DNA from: Dictyophora rubrovolvata | Taxonomy: Eukaryota; Basidiomycota; Agaricomycetes; Phallales; Phallaceae | Direction: 5' to 3' | DNA length: 64,000 nt | Assembly (NCBI GenBank): GCA_029959195.1 | Contig: CP114118.1 | Location: 2,692,001 to 2,756,000 of the forward strand | Translations under genes and position numbers: made by a program | Shown here: positions 1-12,727 of the stretch, one piece after another | How the letters are laid out: the number at the start of each line of letters is the position of its first letter | How positions within the stretch are numbered: the stretch's first letter is position 1 | Notes under the pieces: model-generated | Database searches by the model: none | The model's input: the letters and a program-made list of their open reading frames with translations, nothing else | Told to the model about the DNA's origin: nothing

Positions 1-2381
1 ATAAAGCGGCCAAAAAGCTATTAAAAAAACAAAGTCAAAGATACGTACATATCATGATCCTGCTTGAGTAGTACTTACACCCAGGGTTAAGACCTACAAT
101 AAAGTTGATATATGCGTCGGTGAATGCAGTGGCAAGCGATTCTTCAGAACTTGGTGCTCCACCATATATGAGTAACAGTTCTGAGCCATGGAAAACTCGA
201 ATCATAAATGAGTTAGGGGTGTCTACACGAAAGTCACCAATTTCACTTACCACCCAAAGCTGGATTACCACCGGGATAAAACTCGTCGAACAAATAACCA
301 TAAAGTGGCTGCAGAGACGCTGCATGCTCAAAGAAATATCTTCGTGGAGAAAGATAAACCTGGTCAGTATACCAGGCTTCTGAGCGATCATAAAGGGAAT
401 CTCCAGTGTTGAAGCGACCGCCCAGGGAGGAGTCATTGGCAGGATACAATTCGTCCATTTGAGAAAGAAGCGTGGAAGAGAGTGTAATGTCACTGGGAAT
501 GTTTTGTGTTATGAATTCGTTGAAACGAGCCTTTTCTGCAGATGCATTCATCTTGGGCAGACCGAAAACGGATTGACTGAATACCGTTCCATCATTCAGC
601 TAATAAATTGAATAGGATGTCAGTAGTTGACCCATAATGTATACAGTGTAGGTCATACATTCGTACCCATAATCATTGGGATATGGAAGAAATCTCCAGA
701 AGCAATTTTGACAGACGCTCTTTCAGTTACAAAACTACCCCGAGGACCAACGGCGGGATACCAGAGTTGTGAATTCAGAGTTATACTAATCAGAAAATTT
801 GTCGCGTTAAGCACATCCTATAAAAGAAGTCAATAGCAGAATAGTTTTAAATTTACAAATAAATATTACTTCGAATGGAGCAGTCGTCAAACATTGCAAG
901 GATTCTGGACCAGACGGACATCCCACCAAGTCAATAAGTCGACCATAAGGCATGTCAGGCTCATCGTACTGAGAGGCCAAGGGTGCAGAATGGCTACAGA
1001 TCGATGAATTTTTTTACCCCCTCGCGTGTAGTGGAACTCACAAAGGACCGGCTGAAGAATCCGCAATGGCAGCTCGAAACAGCGGTTTCTCAGCAGGATA
1101 CACAACTTGAGCTTCCACGCCACCTCCCCCGGCCGACTAAACCCCCTTAGCATGCGGCTCCAAAAGCGCCTAGGAGCTAGCACTCACCTGGCCCCAGATA
1201 GTAACCTTTTTATACATGGATTTATTAATGTATTCGAGCTGACTGATCTCAAAGCTTATTTACCTTGTCAGGATCTCCACCGAAAGCGGCGATTTCATTT
1301 TGAACAAACGTAAAAGCGGCTCGTTGATCTAAGCCACATCAACGCACGTACACCAACAACTTAAACCAGTTTATTTACCTAGCAAGCCGGCGTTGAGATC
1401 TTCGGGAGCCATGAATGAATTGGCGAGCTTGGAGGTGTTTTAGACCGCTACATACATAAACTTTATTATCACCGAAGAATTGACTTACGAATCCGAAGGT
1501 ATTGATACGGTAATTACTAAAGTATAATCAGCCTACTACACGAGATATGGATATGTATACTAAGTGACACAAATGACGCACAAGGATACGTAAATGATGG
1601 GCTTTTTTATCTGAACGCTCCTATTAATCAACACTAGGATGAAGTTTGTGTTATGCTAATAGATATATTTGCAGCTGAGACTTACGTGTGGGATTGAACT
1701 CGGGGTTTGATGCAGCTCTGCGTACAATGTGTCGTCATTTTTTGTACCTGGGTTATGATTTATGATGCCTACCCCGTATTATATGACCCTCCCTTTCTGA
1801 GAGATTCGATAAGGATTAGGATACTACATTGCTTCACTCACATAGATCCAAACTACAACCGGTAACTTGTCTTCTGAAGTGGTACCTGCAGGGCGAAAAA
1901 TCTAGAAAAATGATATACATAATAGGGATAACGATTACTCTCAAAAGTAAAGTCACGTACATTCAACACTAAACAATCTTCGCTGATCGACACATTTCCT
2001 AGGCCTGAAGAAGCCTGTAAAACGTCATCAGCGTTAATGCACCACCGTCCATCTGTTTTACAATATTACGGGTTGTGGACATGCGTTCCCGAACTGAGTA
2101 GCATCCTGAATGCCTGTGAACGCCTTGGTGATTGGCTGGGGGGCCTTGAAACGAAGGTTGCCAACAGGAGGCTGAGTAAAAGGAATTCCAAGCCATTTTT
2201 CAAGGTTGGCTGTCTGGTTTGCCGTTCCGCGGAATGTACCGATGGATGTTTGAATATCCAAGTCAGTAGGTGATGGCTGGGATTGCTTTGAGCTCAAAGA
2301 TGTGCTCAGACCCCAAGTTAGAAAGGGTGCCAAGGACAGACTCGATAGCCAGAAAAGACGCATTGATGAATGGCGGGGCAT
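1..2381 (-). CDS. Type B carboxylesterase/lipase (3' end off the left edge)
   Basis: A secreted alpha/beta-hydrolase that would split carboxylic esters or lipids outside the cell. The N-terminus ([14 protein letters not shown]..., with an inner ATG at 2363) has a hydrophobic signal peptide. Splicing by eye gives the family landmarks in order: [65 protein letters not shown], then VTIWGQ spliced to SAGGGG. That join forms the nucleophile elbow G-Q-S-A-G with Ser at about 1134-1136. It continues with [10 protein letters not shown], then [13 protein letters not shown] carrying the catalytic His near 188. About a dozen short introns are needed. The last exon enters near position 18 after a gtaagt...atag intron and is cut by the edge. 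I could not place the usual GGG oxyanion-hole motif after VVVWIY; a mis-called exon near 1690-1760 could explain this. Basidiomycete carotenoid ester lipases look similar, but the substrate is not readable. Confidence 0.88.
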
Positions 2382-3544
2382 CAAACCCAACTTGATTTAT
2401 TGTTCGTTCTGTCCTGATAAATAGAAAAGACGGACAATTCTAGTGAAACACCATGGCTGGTTCTCGTGATCCACTGCGGACCGGTGGATATGAATTCTGT
2501 CACGAGCGCGAGTTTTGACTCATATTCGAAGCGGATTATCGAAATATTGAAAAGACCAGTCGAATATTAATTGCACGTTGACATCATGAACTGGCCGTTA
2601 TACGTAGAAACTCTGCCAGAGTCGCCCCAGCCGACAGAAAACAACTCCAACTCGGGAATGCTTTGCATGTTTCCAATGGAGCGTGAGTAAGACGTATATA
2701 CAACTATGTTCATATTTTCACATACGAAGTTCTCTCAGCTCTCTGGGAAGCTTCTTCTCCAATTCCTGCAGATAGAATCATACTCACTGTTCCTTATTCT
2801 TCATCCTTTTTTGAGGACATTCGGCTTTTGAAAATCGTAAAGACAGTTAACAATTGAAAATCTTGTTTATAGCCAACGTTTAGTCGTGGCACTGGGTGGA
2901 AGCGTTCGGGTGCAAAATTTCGGCATGCCGCTGACGTAACGTAACATTTCGTAACATTCCTTCGGCACTTGACCTTTTCGTAATACTGTCGCTGGCACAC
3001 GAAATCTGATTGAGGATTTCAATTCCCATCGCAAAAGCATGTGTATCGTATCTCTCACAACTCGAACACGCAAATTCACTACATCGTATCAATGGTACTA
3101 ATGGTTCTAACTTCTCTCGTTGGACCTGCCCGAAAAAGCTGTTGCATCTTGGTTGGTTGAATCTCGTCCTGGGACACGCTAGATATAACTATAACTCGTC
3201 TCACATGGCTGCGAAAATCGTTTGAAGAAAGCAATGTTGTACGCTGACTTTGATCAAACTGCCTGACAGCGAATGGAAAATCATAGAAGCCAGAGGCTTG
3301 CCACTTGTATGTTCAAGGTTATGCCTCGAGTTACCCCCATTTGCCGCAACTTCACTAATGAATGATCAAGTTCGTCTTCTCATCCATAATGCTGTGAAGA
3401 CGCCGTGTAGAATGGAACACGTCACGCATCCCACGAAAAAGTGTTAAATTCCGATTTTTTTTTGTAAAGCTCGGGGTAAAGTCATGAAGCGTAATCCAAA
3501 TAATTGATCTAAGTGAGCTATGTACCAGGATACGGATTCTGGCT
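2382..3544. other. Intergenic stretch, no gene supported
   Basis: About 1.16 kb between the start of the esterase gene and the stop of the GT31 gene. Only short overlapping frames without family signal are open. It must hold the esterase promoter and the GT31 3' UTR. Confidence 0.5.
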
Positions 3545-4856
3545 TCAAGTCTCTAAGTTCTTCCATTCTCCTCGGAATTCATCCATATATCTGAGCACGG
3601 GTATCTCATGTGTCCTAATATGATGAATGCAAACGCTATTCCATCCAATAGAACCTTCAAACTTATGTCCATACTTCCTACCGGGATAATCGTGCCATCC
3701 AAGATCATCAATGACAAGAGTATCAACAGGAGAGGGAACAAGTGGTTCAGGATGCGCCACTTTGGCGAAGATGTTCCAAGGATGTTTCCCATATCGAAAG
3801 ATTACTTCAGTCCGAGCGTAGTTTTCAAGTGAGGCCACCCATGAACCAATCATGACGTCATCATGTGGATAATGAATATGATGAGGAACAGAAGGTCTAG
3901 TCGACAGAAGGGTCTCGACAAGGAAAGAACTATCGATGGGCAAAGTTTCTCAAATCACTTATGCGGTTCTACGTGATGCAACGCACCTCAGCATGTAACC
4001 GATCCCAACTGGATACTGATATTTTGGTCCAGCGATCAAGGTGTCTTCTTTTAAAATACCGTTTTCATCATCAGACACCACATTGAGCCAGTAATACCGG
4101 TATGGTTTCATTCTACCGATCATAACTGCTTGGGTTCGAGGGTTCACTGTTTGATTTTCAAACGTATAGGCAATTCGTCGTGCTAGCGCTTTGAATCGAA
4201 CGAAAGTGTCGGAATCCATGGTCATGAAATAGTCGTAACTGGCACCCACAAAAGAATTCGCCTAAGGTCTGGTTTAGTTAAACAGCCTTTTCAAATTATT
4301 CAAACCCAAGTCATACCCATTTCAGAGCCGCATATCGTTTCTGAGAAATTCTTTCGTACGTATCGGGAAAGTCAAGAATGACCATGTCTTTATGTCTTTG
4401 TTCCTCTTGCCAAATATCATGTGGCATGTCTTCCCAGGACGACCCGTTTCTTTCTGGGATACCAACGAAAAATCGATAGTCAATTTGGACCTCCTTAGAA
4501 GGCACGCCCTTGAATACTGAGTCGCGGATTAATTGTCGTCTTTCAGCTTCAGAAGGATGAGAAATGACCGCGACACGGAGAATCAAGGGCTCTGCTGCAT
4601 GTGGAGAGTCCAGCCACGCAGGATGGGCCTCCTTGTCGAAGATATACACCGGCCCACGCCACGTTTTACTTCGGATGTCGAGTAAAATTAGGATGACAGA
4701 AATAATGCATATGGAAAGGATGACTTTGGGGCGCAACACGAATGATAGAAGAGCAAGCCTGGGCAGACTTGATTTTTTGAAAGATGGGAATTCTAAAAGA
4801 CCAGCCTCAGGATCTGTAGATAACTGTGTATATGGGATACGACGGAATTGTGGCAT
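3545..4856 (-). CDS. GT31-type (beta-1,3-galactosyltransferase-like) glycosyltransferase
   Basis: A type II Golgi glycosyltransferase that would add a sugar, probably galactose or GlcNAc, to a glycan. Three exons join cleanly (4856-4317, 4261-3987, 3929-3545; 1,200 nt, 399 residues plus stop). Both introns are 56-57 bp with gtatga...ttag and gtgcgt...atag borders. Residues about 44-60 form a single signal-anchor helix. The luminal part shows the GT31 order: RRQLIRDSVF (the R-x4-R-x-T/S region), DYRFFVG, DMVILDFPDTYERISQKRYAALKW, then the metal-binding DxD motif in YFMTMDSDTFVRF, a GIGYML segment and the acidic HDDVMIGSWV motif near the C-terminus. Length and motif spacing are normal. Donor and acceptor sugars cannot be read from sequence. 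Confidence 0.85.
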
Positions 4857-5136
4857 GAAACAAATGGAGTGGGGACGGATTCTGAAAGTGAGTTAAAATG
4901 ATGGCACTTGTTTATACCAGTTTTCACTCGATTGTGAAGATATTTTGGATTCGAAGGAGTGGTATTACTGCGATTTATGTGTTCTGAGATCATCATCGAG
5001 GCATAGGTTATTGTTGGGAACTGCGTCCTGATATGAAGCCTGTCAATAAGTCAAGCCCAGTTCTACATATCATATAGATTGAGACTCTTCGGGGGGGGGA
5101 TGATAGATCAGTTGAATATCCTCTCCTGTTCGAAAG

Positions 5137-5472
5137 TTAAAGCGGTGAGCTCGGCAGCTGATTTAATTCGCCGAACGTTTTGAATTGTCGGGTCTGTAAC
5201 CACGGGTTGCTGTTTGGAAATGCTACCTCGGATGAGGAAGATCTCCCAGTGTACATGTCATTGATTAGCTGCGACTGTTGCAGTGTAAAGCCAGGTTGGT
5301 GATATTGTCTCAGTAAATCCACACGGCGCTGCCGTAGTACCGGATCCTGTCTCGTCTCGCTCCCCGAGATGGAGTCCGTGGTAGGTTGGGGGGTTGAGCT
5401 GTGCTCAGAACGCGGGACAGGAAGACCGCCGGGTGGGCGGGCTCCTGCTCGGCGGATTCGGACGCCACCTAT
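5137..5472 (-). CDS. Unassigned minus-strand exon, hypothetical
   Basis: An open minus-strand frame follows a possible acceptor (ctgatag at about 5473) and ends at a stop at 5137. It encodes about 110 residues rich in Arg, Pro, Gln and Ser, including RVDLLRQYHQPGFTLQQSQL and FPNSNPWLQTRQF. I do not recognise a domain. No convincing upstream exon was found because the next 200 bp is a pyrimidine-rich tract on this strand. It could be the 3' exon of a small gene or a decayed piece. Confidence 0.25.
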   Translation of the reverse strand: MGGVRIRRAGARPPGGLPVPRSEHSSTPQPTTDSISGSETRQDPVLRQRRVDLLRQYHQPGFTLQQSQLINDMYTGRSSSSEVAFPNSNPWLQTRQFKTFGELNQLPSSPL

Positions 5473-5559
5473 CAGGGAGAGACGCGAACTTTATTACTAA
5501 CGAGTGTTATTGCACTACTGTACGATAGAATGGAAATTAACAAGTGCTACTGTCTTATA

Positions 5560-5690
5560 ATGTGAGAAAGAAAGGAAGGAATAAGGATTTGGGACGGGAT
5601 GGTGGGAGAGAAAGGAAGAAGAGAAACAATGAAAGGTAAGGAGAGATTGAAGGATGGTGTGAGAATGCTCGATGCGACGTGGTGAGAGCG
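5560..5690 (-). promoter_or_regulatory. CT-rich (pyrimidine) tract on the minus strand
   Basis: The plus strand is almost pure purine here (gagaaagaaaggaagg-like runs over about 110 bp), so the minus strand is CT-rich. CT-rich blocks often sit just upstream of fungal start sites. This would fit a promoter or long intron of the unassigned exon at 5137-5472. The role is inferred. Confidence 0.3.
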
Positions 5691-6019
5691 AAGAGCAGGT
5701 GAGGAGTGGGCGCCCGCGTGCTCGACAGGACGTTGGTGCCGGGCCGGCACCTGCCTATGGAATTCAAAAGTTCTTTTTTGTGGGCGCTTCAGTAACACCG
5801 TGCCAGCAATAATATAGTTACATAGCCGTTAGGAGTAAATAAGATGGTTCCTTAGCGAATAGAATAAGCACGTCAAGTGAGCTAGTTTCTGATAACAATT
5901 TGAAGAAATGATGAGCGTTTAAAAGCTCAAACGTATCGAAAAATTTCAGTTTGCCCAGCATGGCATACCAATGATTTCTAACAGGGATCTGTAATTCTGT
6001 CTTTTAAACAAGAGTTTTT
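5691..6019. other. Intergenic stretch with a short dispersed repeat
   Basis: No gene is supported. Positions 5731-5762 (gacgttggtg...cctgcctatg) resemble 39041-39076 downstream of MCM6, suggesting a small repeat copied elsewhere. Confidence 0.3.
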
Positions 6020-7575
6020 TCAATGCACAAACCAGATTGTACCACGTTCACAGTCCCTTGGAGGCGCGCTCTCAGCTATCCTTAAAGTGCCATTCAAGAC
6101 GTGCTGAGAAGCGAAGAAGTGCGCCCGCATATTGAGAAGCAGCCTGTGTGCTACGACGGACGGAACACATATTTGCAAGCTACATCGATGATCAGCACAG
6201 CTACGAGCATTGAAGGGGACCATTAGGGTCACCTTGCTGTTATCGATCCCTTGCGGGGCGACATTGCATAGAGAATGCATGCAAACCCAGTGACCAAAGT
6301 TATACTGTAACTTTCTATCAGCATCATATTTTTCCCAGAAACCTGGTGCTTTAACCTAAAGAAATATAAAGCGCTAGTCAAACATCATTTAGAAGATGGA
6401 GTTAAAACAGGAAGTGAAGTTTTCAAACTTGCCTGTCACGGATCAAGAGATTTAGTAATGGCAGACGTGAGTTCGAATTTGAAGTGTACGTTCGCCAAGC
6501 TGCAAAGAGCATTAAAGAGCATAGAAGGAGTTCGTATAGGATTGGAGGGATAAACACAAGAAAATATCGCGAGGGAACATGGGAGTCGTAGCACCCGGGG
6601 CCATACTCAGTCAAAGCACCCTCTAAGTATACGGTCACTTTCAATCCCGATCATTTTTTTTGTTGGACTCACTGACTGGAGAAAAGACGGTCGCTGTCTT
6701 TATTGTTCCTAACAGCTGCGCAACGCAACATATCATTGTAAAGCAGAGAATCCATCGGTTCTTTTCGAAAACGGCATACAGCTGAAAGGGTGGTTGCAGT
6801 AGTGACGTCACTGGGATATTGCAAAACTGACACGTAGCTGTAGGATAACTTCGGAAAATAAGCCAACACAATCCAAAATTAATCAACGAGGCTAACTTTG
6901 TGCAGGTAAAAGAGCAATGAGTATTCTAGTATGAGTGATGTGACGAGCCTGATTTGAAGCACATGAGAGCAACTCCTTACAAAACACCAATGGATACTCC
7001 CCAAGCAGTACATCTGAGTGCATATCAATATATTTTCGTTTCTTCTTGTCAAGTGACGTCTAGGAAAGAACTGACTCCTGAAACGAATCAAACAGACAAT
7101 ACACAGCACCAGAAAGCCGAGTACAAACTGCATTATTGTGATATGTAGCGGAAGCTAACACCTTGAGTGATAATATCACTAATCCAGAATATCGATTCTA
7201 GATATATATATCTGGGGATTAGAGGGCGTGTAAAAGGGAGTAATTTATATAGACTACCAAGATAGCCAGGACTTTCCCAAAAGTCCACTTTCGAATCCAT
7301 ACTAAATGTACCTAATACTCTGTCGGTAAGGCCGTCCCCAGACAAAAAGAAAATCTATTACCTCTACGTCAAAATTCAGAACTGTGTATCGGAGTTAGTC
7401 GTCAAACTACGTATGCAATATAGTGAAGAACCCACGAATGTCATACACTAGAAGAGCGAGTGCGCCAAGTGATGAATAGTTGTCGAGGTGAGCTACTTTA
7501 AATTTCAAACATGTCGAATCCTGAAAATACAAAACACGCACCGGCCTTTATCGTAAATTCTAGATTAGACGTCAT
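6020..7575 (-). CDS. Seven-helix membrane protein of the basidiomycete DUF6533-like family
   Basis: A multi-pass membrane protein of unknown role from a family greatly expanded in Agaricomycetes. The start at 7575 gives MTSNLEFTIKA. A gtgcgt...aaag intron joins this to VAHLDNYSSLGALALLVYDI, which is the first helix of the family, followed by LLNFDVE and KVDFWESPGYLGSLYK before helix 2. Later exons give FQLYAVFEKNRWILCFTMI and YFLVFIPPILYELLLCSLML, then LPLLNLLIRDR. The helix 6 region is YSITLVTGFACILYA and the end is PSVVAHRLLLNMRAHFF. The intron after LLIRDR has a GC donor (gcaagt) and a ttctttag acceptor. The last intron (gtgacc...gtag, about 54 bp) restores the frame. Exon edges around 6640-7150 are less certain. 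The receptor-like topology does not prove a receptor function. Confidence 0.65.
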
Positions 7576-8036
7576 AAGTGCCTCCAATGAATCTTTGGAA
7601 GGAAGACCTTTTGCCGCTCGCGACTGCTATTCTACTGCTGAACATGTTCACGTTATATATTGTCGCTGGGAGAGGTAGGGGGCGGATCAGACTAAACGAG
7701 GTGTACCAGCGCCGTTGGCAGCTGGTTTTAATCGCGTCGTGATGAATTCTTTTAGTAACCTTTAAATTAGCCTGGTTCCTGATCTTTGTATGAATACAGG
7801 AACTGGCGTGAGTACTAGCAGTTCTGTGTTAAATTGGTACAAGTTGAAAAGGCGAAAATTCGCTGCGCCGGAGTTTAGCCTGACTCCAGCAGACAACCGT
7901 GACGTAACGCTACAATACCCGAGTTGCTTCCGCGAAGTCAAAGTTCTTGTCGTTGTCTAGGACTATAAAAATTCCTTTTCTGATTTAAGTAAGGCCTAAA
8001 TATGACACTATTCGTTAAATGCTAATGCTGTTCTAG
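7576..8036. other. Divergent intergenic region
   Basis: 460 bp between the divergent starts of the seven-helix gene and the RMND1-like gene, presumably holding both promoters. No other gene is supported. Confidence 0.45.
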
Positions 8037-9460
8037 ATGCTGTCATTTACACACTTTTTCGGTGTAGCCTGTACAAGGACGTGTACTCGTAATGTCGTTC
8101 GACACATGACTTCAAAGGCTATACCTCCAGCTGAACCGGTACCTCCGAAACCTAAACCAAAGGCAACAACGCCATTAAGAAGATCCGCGTCTGAGTCATT
8201 ACCCATTCGAGTCAATCCCACACCAACACGAAGTTCAATCCTACCTGTTCTCACTTTGAACACCGCCGAACGATACGTTTTATCAAAGTTGAAATTATCT
8301 CCTGCTTTACCACCACATTCGCGCGTTTTTCAAGAATCATACTGGGTGCCCAAATGGGGACGCCCCGGTGAGGAAGGAGAGATATTCATCTTTGCAAACG
8401 GAAGTTTCGTATGCTGGGGTCTAGGCGAGACTGAGGCGAATCGTTTTAAACAGGAAGTCATTCAAAACACAGCCGATCTGGAGATTGCGGCTCTCAGAGA
8501 AGACGAAACAGAAGATCTAGAATATGTCACAGACCCCAATGAGTATGTACAGCTTGCCTCGTCCTGACCTTCTTTTCTCGTCTCATGTTAACCTTTTTCA
8601 GACCTACCCGTCTACAAGGCGATCTGATAATTTTAGGCGCGACTTCTCCGCTGTCGGATCCTTCATGGCTAGAACCTTTGATCACCAACCTTCCAGACCC
8701 GACTCTTCCGCTTTCAACATTGCCAGCGCGGTACGCCTTCTCGCAAGCCTTAGCGAGATCGACAGCTCTCTCAGCATTAGAGACATCGCTAGAGGACTTC
8801 TTACAGAGCGTTTCTCTTTTACCCCATACATTAAGCAAAACAGGGCGACCAAGTCTTGGTCGACAGGAGCTCATTAAAAAGCTTGGACAGCTTCTAAGGT
8901 TTCGTCAGCACGCCAACCTTAACCGCGAAAACTTTGGTGATACTCCTGATTTCTATTGGACTGAACCTGTATTGGAAGGTATATATGCCAAGCTCTGCAT
9001 CTTTGCTATATCAAAGTTCACTTATGTTAATTCATCTTGCAGAATACTTTCATGTCCTAAGTAATGCCCTAGAAATTAAAGCACGAATAGCATCTTTCAA
9101 TGAAAAAATAACCTATGCTGCCGAAGTACGTTCTTCTGGTAAACTTTTGAACTAAAAGCTTTTGACATGCTCCCAAATAGGTCCAGTCGACATTACGAGA
9201 GCTGCTAGTTGAGGTGAGTCATGAACTAGCCGCGTGAGAGCCAAGTGCACGTAGTAACTGATTTAAAACAGTCTTCCAGTCATCGCATGGAAATAATAAT
9301 CATAGCCTTGATTGCGGTGGAAGTCATCATTGTAAGTCAAGTACATTAAGTTCACCACTCTCCTAACCGCCTCAATCAGGCTATAATCCGTGAAGGGCCC
9401 GAACTTTGGAGTATGGCAACCGGAAAACCGGCACAACCAGAGGAGCAAAAACAGCACTGA
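8037..9460 (+). CDS. Mitochondrial RMND1/MRX10-like protein (DUF155)
   Basis: A mitochondrial inner-membrane protein of the DUF155 family. Human RMND1 and yeast MRX10 are relatives linked to mitochondrial translation. Six exons join in frame: 8037-8542, 8602-8978, 9043-9125, 9181-9213, 9272-9331 and 9380-9460 (1,140 nt, 379 residues). The first about 24 residues are basic and Ser/Thr-rich, as in a mitochondrial presequence. The core shows GEIFIFANGSFVCWGLGETE, the family hallmark, then LRFRQHANLNRENFGDTPDFYWTEP and the coiled-coil stretch ALEIKARIASFNEKITYAAE. A single C-terminal helix (MEIIIIALIAVEVII) anchors it, as expected for the family. An inner ATG at 8106 is a weaker alternative start because it would lose the presequence. 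It converges with SNU66, 115 bp between stops. Confidence 0.92.
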
Positions 9461-9574
9461 ATCTATATCATTCAGTCAACCGTCATCAGTAATATTAAGC
9501 GTCTTACGCGTCTTACAATCTCTTCTCTATAATAATTACATCAATAAGAACAATAACATCACACCTCCTTTTTT

Positions 9575-12547
9575 TTATCGTTTCTTTGTCGCAGGACTGG
9601 CATCAGTCTCACCGGCTTTCCGCTTGACACCGAACCCAAACGCAACTTTTGTACGTTCGCCATTAACAGGTGCAGGTGTGCCCGACGATGAAGGTGCCGG
9701 TGAAGCTACTTCGTTCACCACCCTTGAAAATCCTGGCCGAGGCGCAGGCGAGTCGATCCTCGAGTCTGCTGGAGATCCCGGTGCAGATAATGAAGTAGCG
9801 CCTGGTACCCCTGTTACTTCAATAACTTGCTGAGAGTCGACCATTTCTTCCTTCTTTTTCTTTCCTTTCTTGTCGCCCTTCGTGTTCTTCGACAAAGGCT
9901 GGGCGTCCAAGAACTCCGAAAGTTGAGGAGCGGCACTATAAGTATACAAACAATGTTGTTTAGGATCTAAGGTGTATAACGCAAAAATAGAACAAACATA
10001 CCCTCTATTACCAACTGACAATACCATGTGAGCTTGACCAGCCTTCTCCTGACGTATTTGGAAAGCTTTATTCATGCTCAACGGAGTATCACCACTAGCC
10101 ATCGCTTCTTTCTTCTTCTCATCTGCAATTTTCTTGAGCCGTTTCTCGGTCTTAGCCTTCCCAGATGTCTTGCCATGAAACTTGTGACTGAGAGCTTTCC
10201 AAGCCTCTTTAGGCGTCAAAGCGCGGCCAAATTCATCATAATATACAATGTTAATATCCGGTTTGTAATTCTTGAAATGCTCCAAAGTATCGCGCGCATC
10301 CTGTTGCTCTCGCATCCGGTTCTCGTATTCACGAGTGGCTTGGTCTTTATTGGTTCCTCGCGCTCTGGCACGATCTAGTTCTCGTTCAGCTAGACGTTTC
10401 CGTTGATCAGACAGCCAGAAATCTCGCTGTCGCTGCACCTTCTCTCGCTCGATGAGATCGGCCGAAGAATTTGCCAAGATACCTTGTTGGCGGAGAATGG
10501 TAAGCGTCGATGCCAATCCGGAAGAAAATGTTTGCTCTGTGGATGTACCGACCTAAAGGCTCGTTAGTTATCAAGCAGGAACAGTGATAGGCACATAGGA
10601 AACACCCACATCTACGGCGACACCGCTAGCTTGCTCTTGGGCTTCAATACTCCTTATATTTGCTTCAATAGCATCCAACATTGCCTCGTCCGCTTCATCA
10701 TCATCTTCCTCCTCTTTGACGGCTATTTCCCCAGCCTCAAGCTCATAAACAGCTTGATCAGTTTCCATCGGTGATTCCGTGCGAGGTTTAACCGAAAGTG
10801 GTGCAGACTCTTCTCGTTTAACTGTAGCAGGCTCTTCTTCCTGCTTGACATGATTATATTGAATGGCTTTTACGAATTCCGAAGTATCGTCAAATTCGAG
10901 TCCACGTCCACGTCCTTCGTCGTCCGACTCTTCCTTTCTGACTTCGACATCCATCGCCGCCTCTGCCTCTGCCCGAGCACCTTCGCGTTCTTGTATGACT
11001 ACAATTATTTGTCAACTACAATGCCGAAACAACACTTGAATCTACTCACTTCGTAAAGCAACCTGATCTGGTGCTAACGACCTTACTTTCCGTAATCTCT
11101 CACGTCTTTGTTTACTAAGCACAGCTTGAAGGTCCTCATCATCAATATAATCTTCAGTGGTATCACGAACACGAGGTTTGGGCTCAGCCTCAGCATCCAC
11201 TTCCATTCCGTTAGTCTGAGGAGGGGCATCTTGCGGTTCCTCGACTTCGACAACTCGACGGTTTGCCCGTTTTTTCTTGGTCTAAAGATCATCAGGCATA
11301 AAGGCATAACCATCGTACATATAAAGTAAGCCCTCACCTTCGGTTTCTTGAAGCCTACATCACCCTCTTGTAAGTAGTCGCTCATTTCCAGATTTTCTGT
11401 AGAAAAGCTTAGGCACGTGATCTCATACGAAGTATCGACGCTACTTACTGGTATAGTCTATCGATAACAGTGTTTTGTTCACTTCAGCAGCAGCTTCTTC
11501 TTGCATCTGTCGCCTCGGTCGAGTTGTCTTAGCCGCACCGCCACCAAGGCGAAAGTCCTAAAAAGGGCTTATTAGATAAATACTTTAGTGTAACAGAACA
11601 AGAAAACGCACAGTTGTGGAAACACCATTTATGTCCTCATCATATTTAGCTAAAACAGCACGTTTCATGCCTTCATTTCCAGCTTTGAATTCCTCATCAT
11701 CGTACCCAGTGTAATCCCGTTTTTTAGTCTTTAATTCCAAGTTCGTCTTAGTGCGCTCGTGCTCCGCAAGTTCGACGTTTTGTAATTCATCCTCTGCAGA
11801 AGAATGATAACGTGAATACAGGTTCAAAATAACATAAGTTAGGAAGATATACCTTCATTGTCCAAAATCCGACTGTCTTTAAGAGTAAGTATCCGTTCTT
11901 CGCCTTCCTGAAAAGCATCCAAGTCATGGCTGACCTTCAAGCCAGCAAGATCCTCTGTCAAGATAAATAAGACACCATATATAAAACACCAGCTTCAGAA
12001 CTTACTTTCAGAATACTCTTGAAGAGCCTGATCCATCGCGTCGAGCTCTTCTTGACGCTTCTTAGCCAACTCTTTACTTTTCTTCTTGCTTTTCTTTATC
12101 CAACTCAAAGTATCTTCATCGCCATCTCCATCTGCAAGAGTCGCGCCTTTCAACGATGCATTCAATTCACGTTTATTTCTAATCCTATAAAGAGGAATTC
12201 GTGAGCGATTTGCTCTATAGGGTGCCTAGCTGGCAAACGGAAAAAGTAGAAGCCACCGTGTAATAGACACTCGATAACGAAAATAATACTAACTTTGAAA
12301 TATTGGCTTGAACGCGCCTGTAAAAAACGGGTTATAAAAGAGACATTAGAGGACGATGAAGAAAGACGTGTGAGGGCTGCACTGACTTGCGTTCTCGCTC
12401 TTTGGCTTCGTCTTCTCTCCGCTTTGCATAATTGTCTTCGGCTGTTGATTCTTTCTTATCTGAAGGCGCAGAATCATCGGTGAGAGGCTTCAAGCCCAAA
12501 GAAATACGGATTTTGTTGGTTTCTTCGAGACTGAGGGATTCCGCCAT
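9575..12547 (-). CDS. SNU66: SNU66/SART1 U4/U6.U5 tri-snRNP splicing factor
   Basis: A nuclear component of the U4/U6.U5 tri-snRNP needed for spliceosome activation. The first exon opens with MAESLSLEETNKIRISLGLKPL, the conserved SART-1 N-terminus. Middle exons are Lys/Glu-rich and coiled coil, including ERTKTNLELKTKKRDYTGYDDEEF (about 11,700). An acidic exon lies at 10,571-10,954. The strongest signal is the C-terminal exon (9575-10,516): STLTILRQQGIL, then NIVYYDEFGRALTPKEAWKA and LSHKFHGKTSGKAKTEKR, then DTPLSMNKAFQIRQEKAGQAH, the textbook end of SART1. An intron near 9,930-10,000 splits VLSVGNRG from SAAPQLSEF. The Ser/Pro tail ends KRKAGETDASPATKKR, a likely basic nuclear signal. Around eight introns are needed, and I did not resolve each edge. 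Confidence 0.92.
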
Positions 12548-12727
12548 AGACAGCAGCTGTAGTGCTAGCAGGGCAAGTCACAGTGGCAGTCGGAGTTCGA
12601 AAATGTGACTATCTTACGTCTGCACGACATAATGCCTGCTCGCCTGGCCCCACAACAAAGTGGATAAATACCAACCCCATGCTTTGCTTTCTATTATATT
12701 TGGACTTATCTTTCCTAATTTCTAGCA

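Noticed and set aside
2586-2690. Short plus-strand frame starting MNWPLYVETLPESPQP, considered as a mating-pheromone precursor
   Set aside because: It contains one Cys but does not end in a CaaX box: the frame ends MERE after the Cys region. No receptor gene is near.
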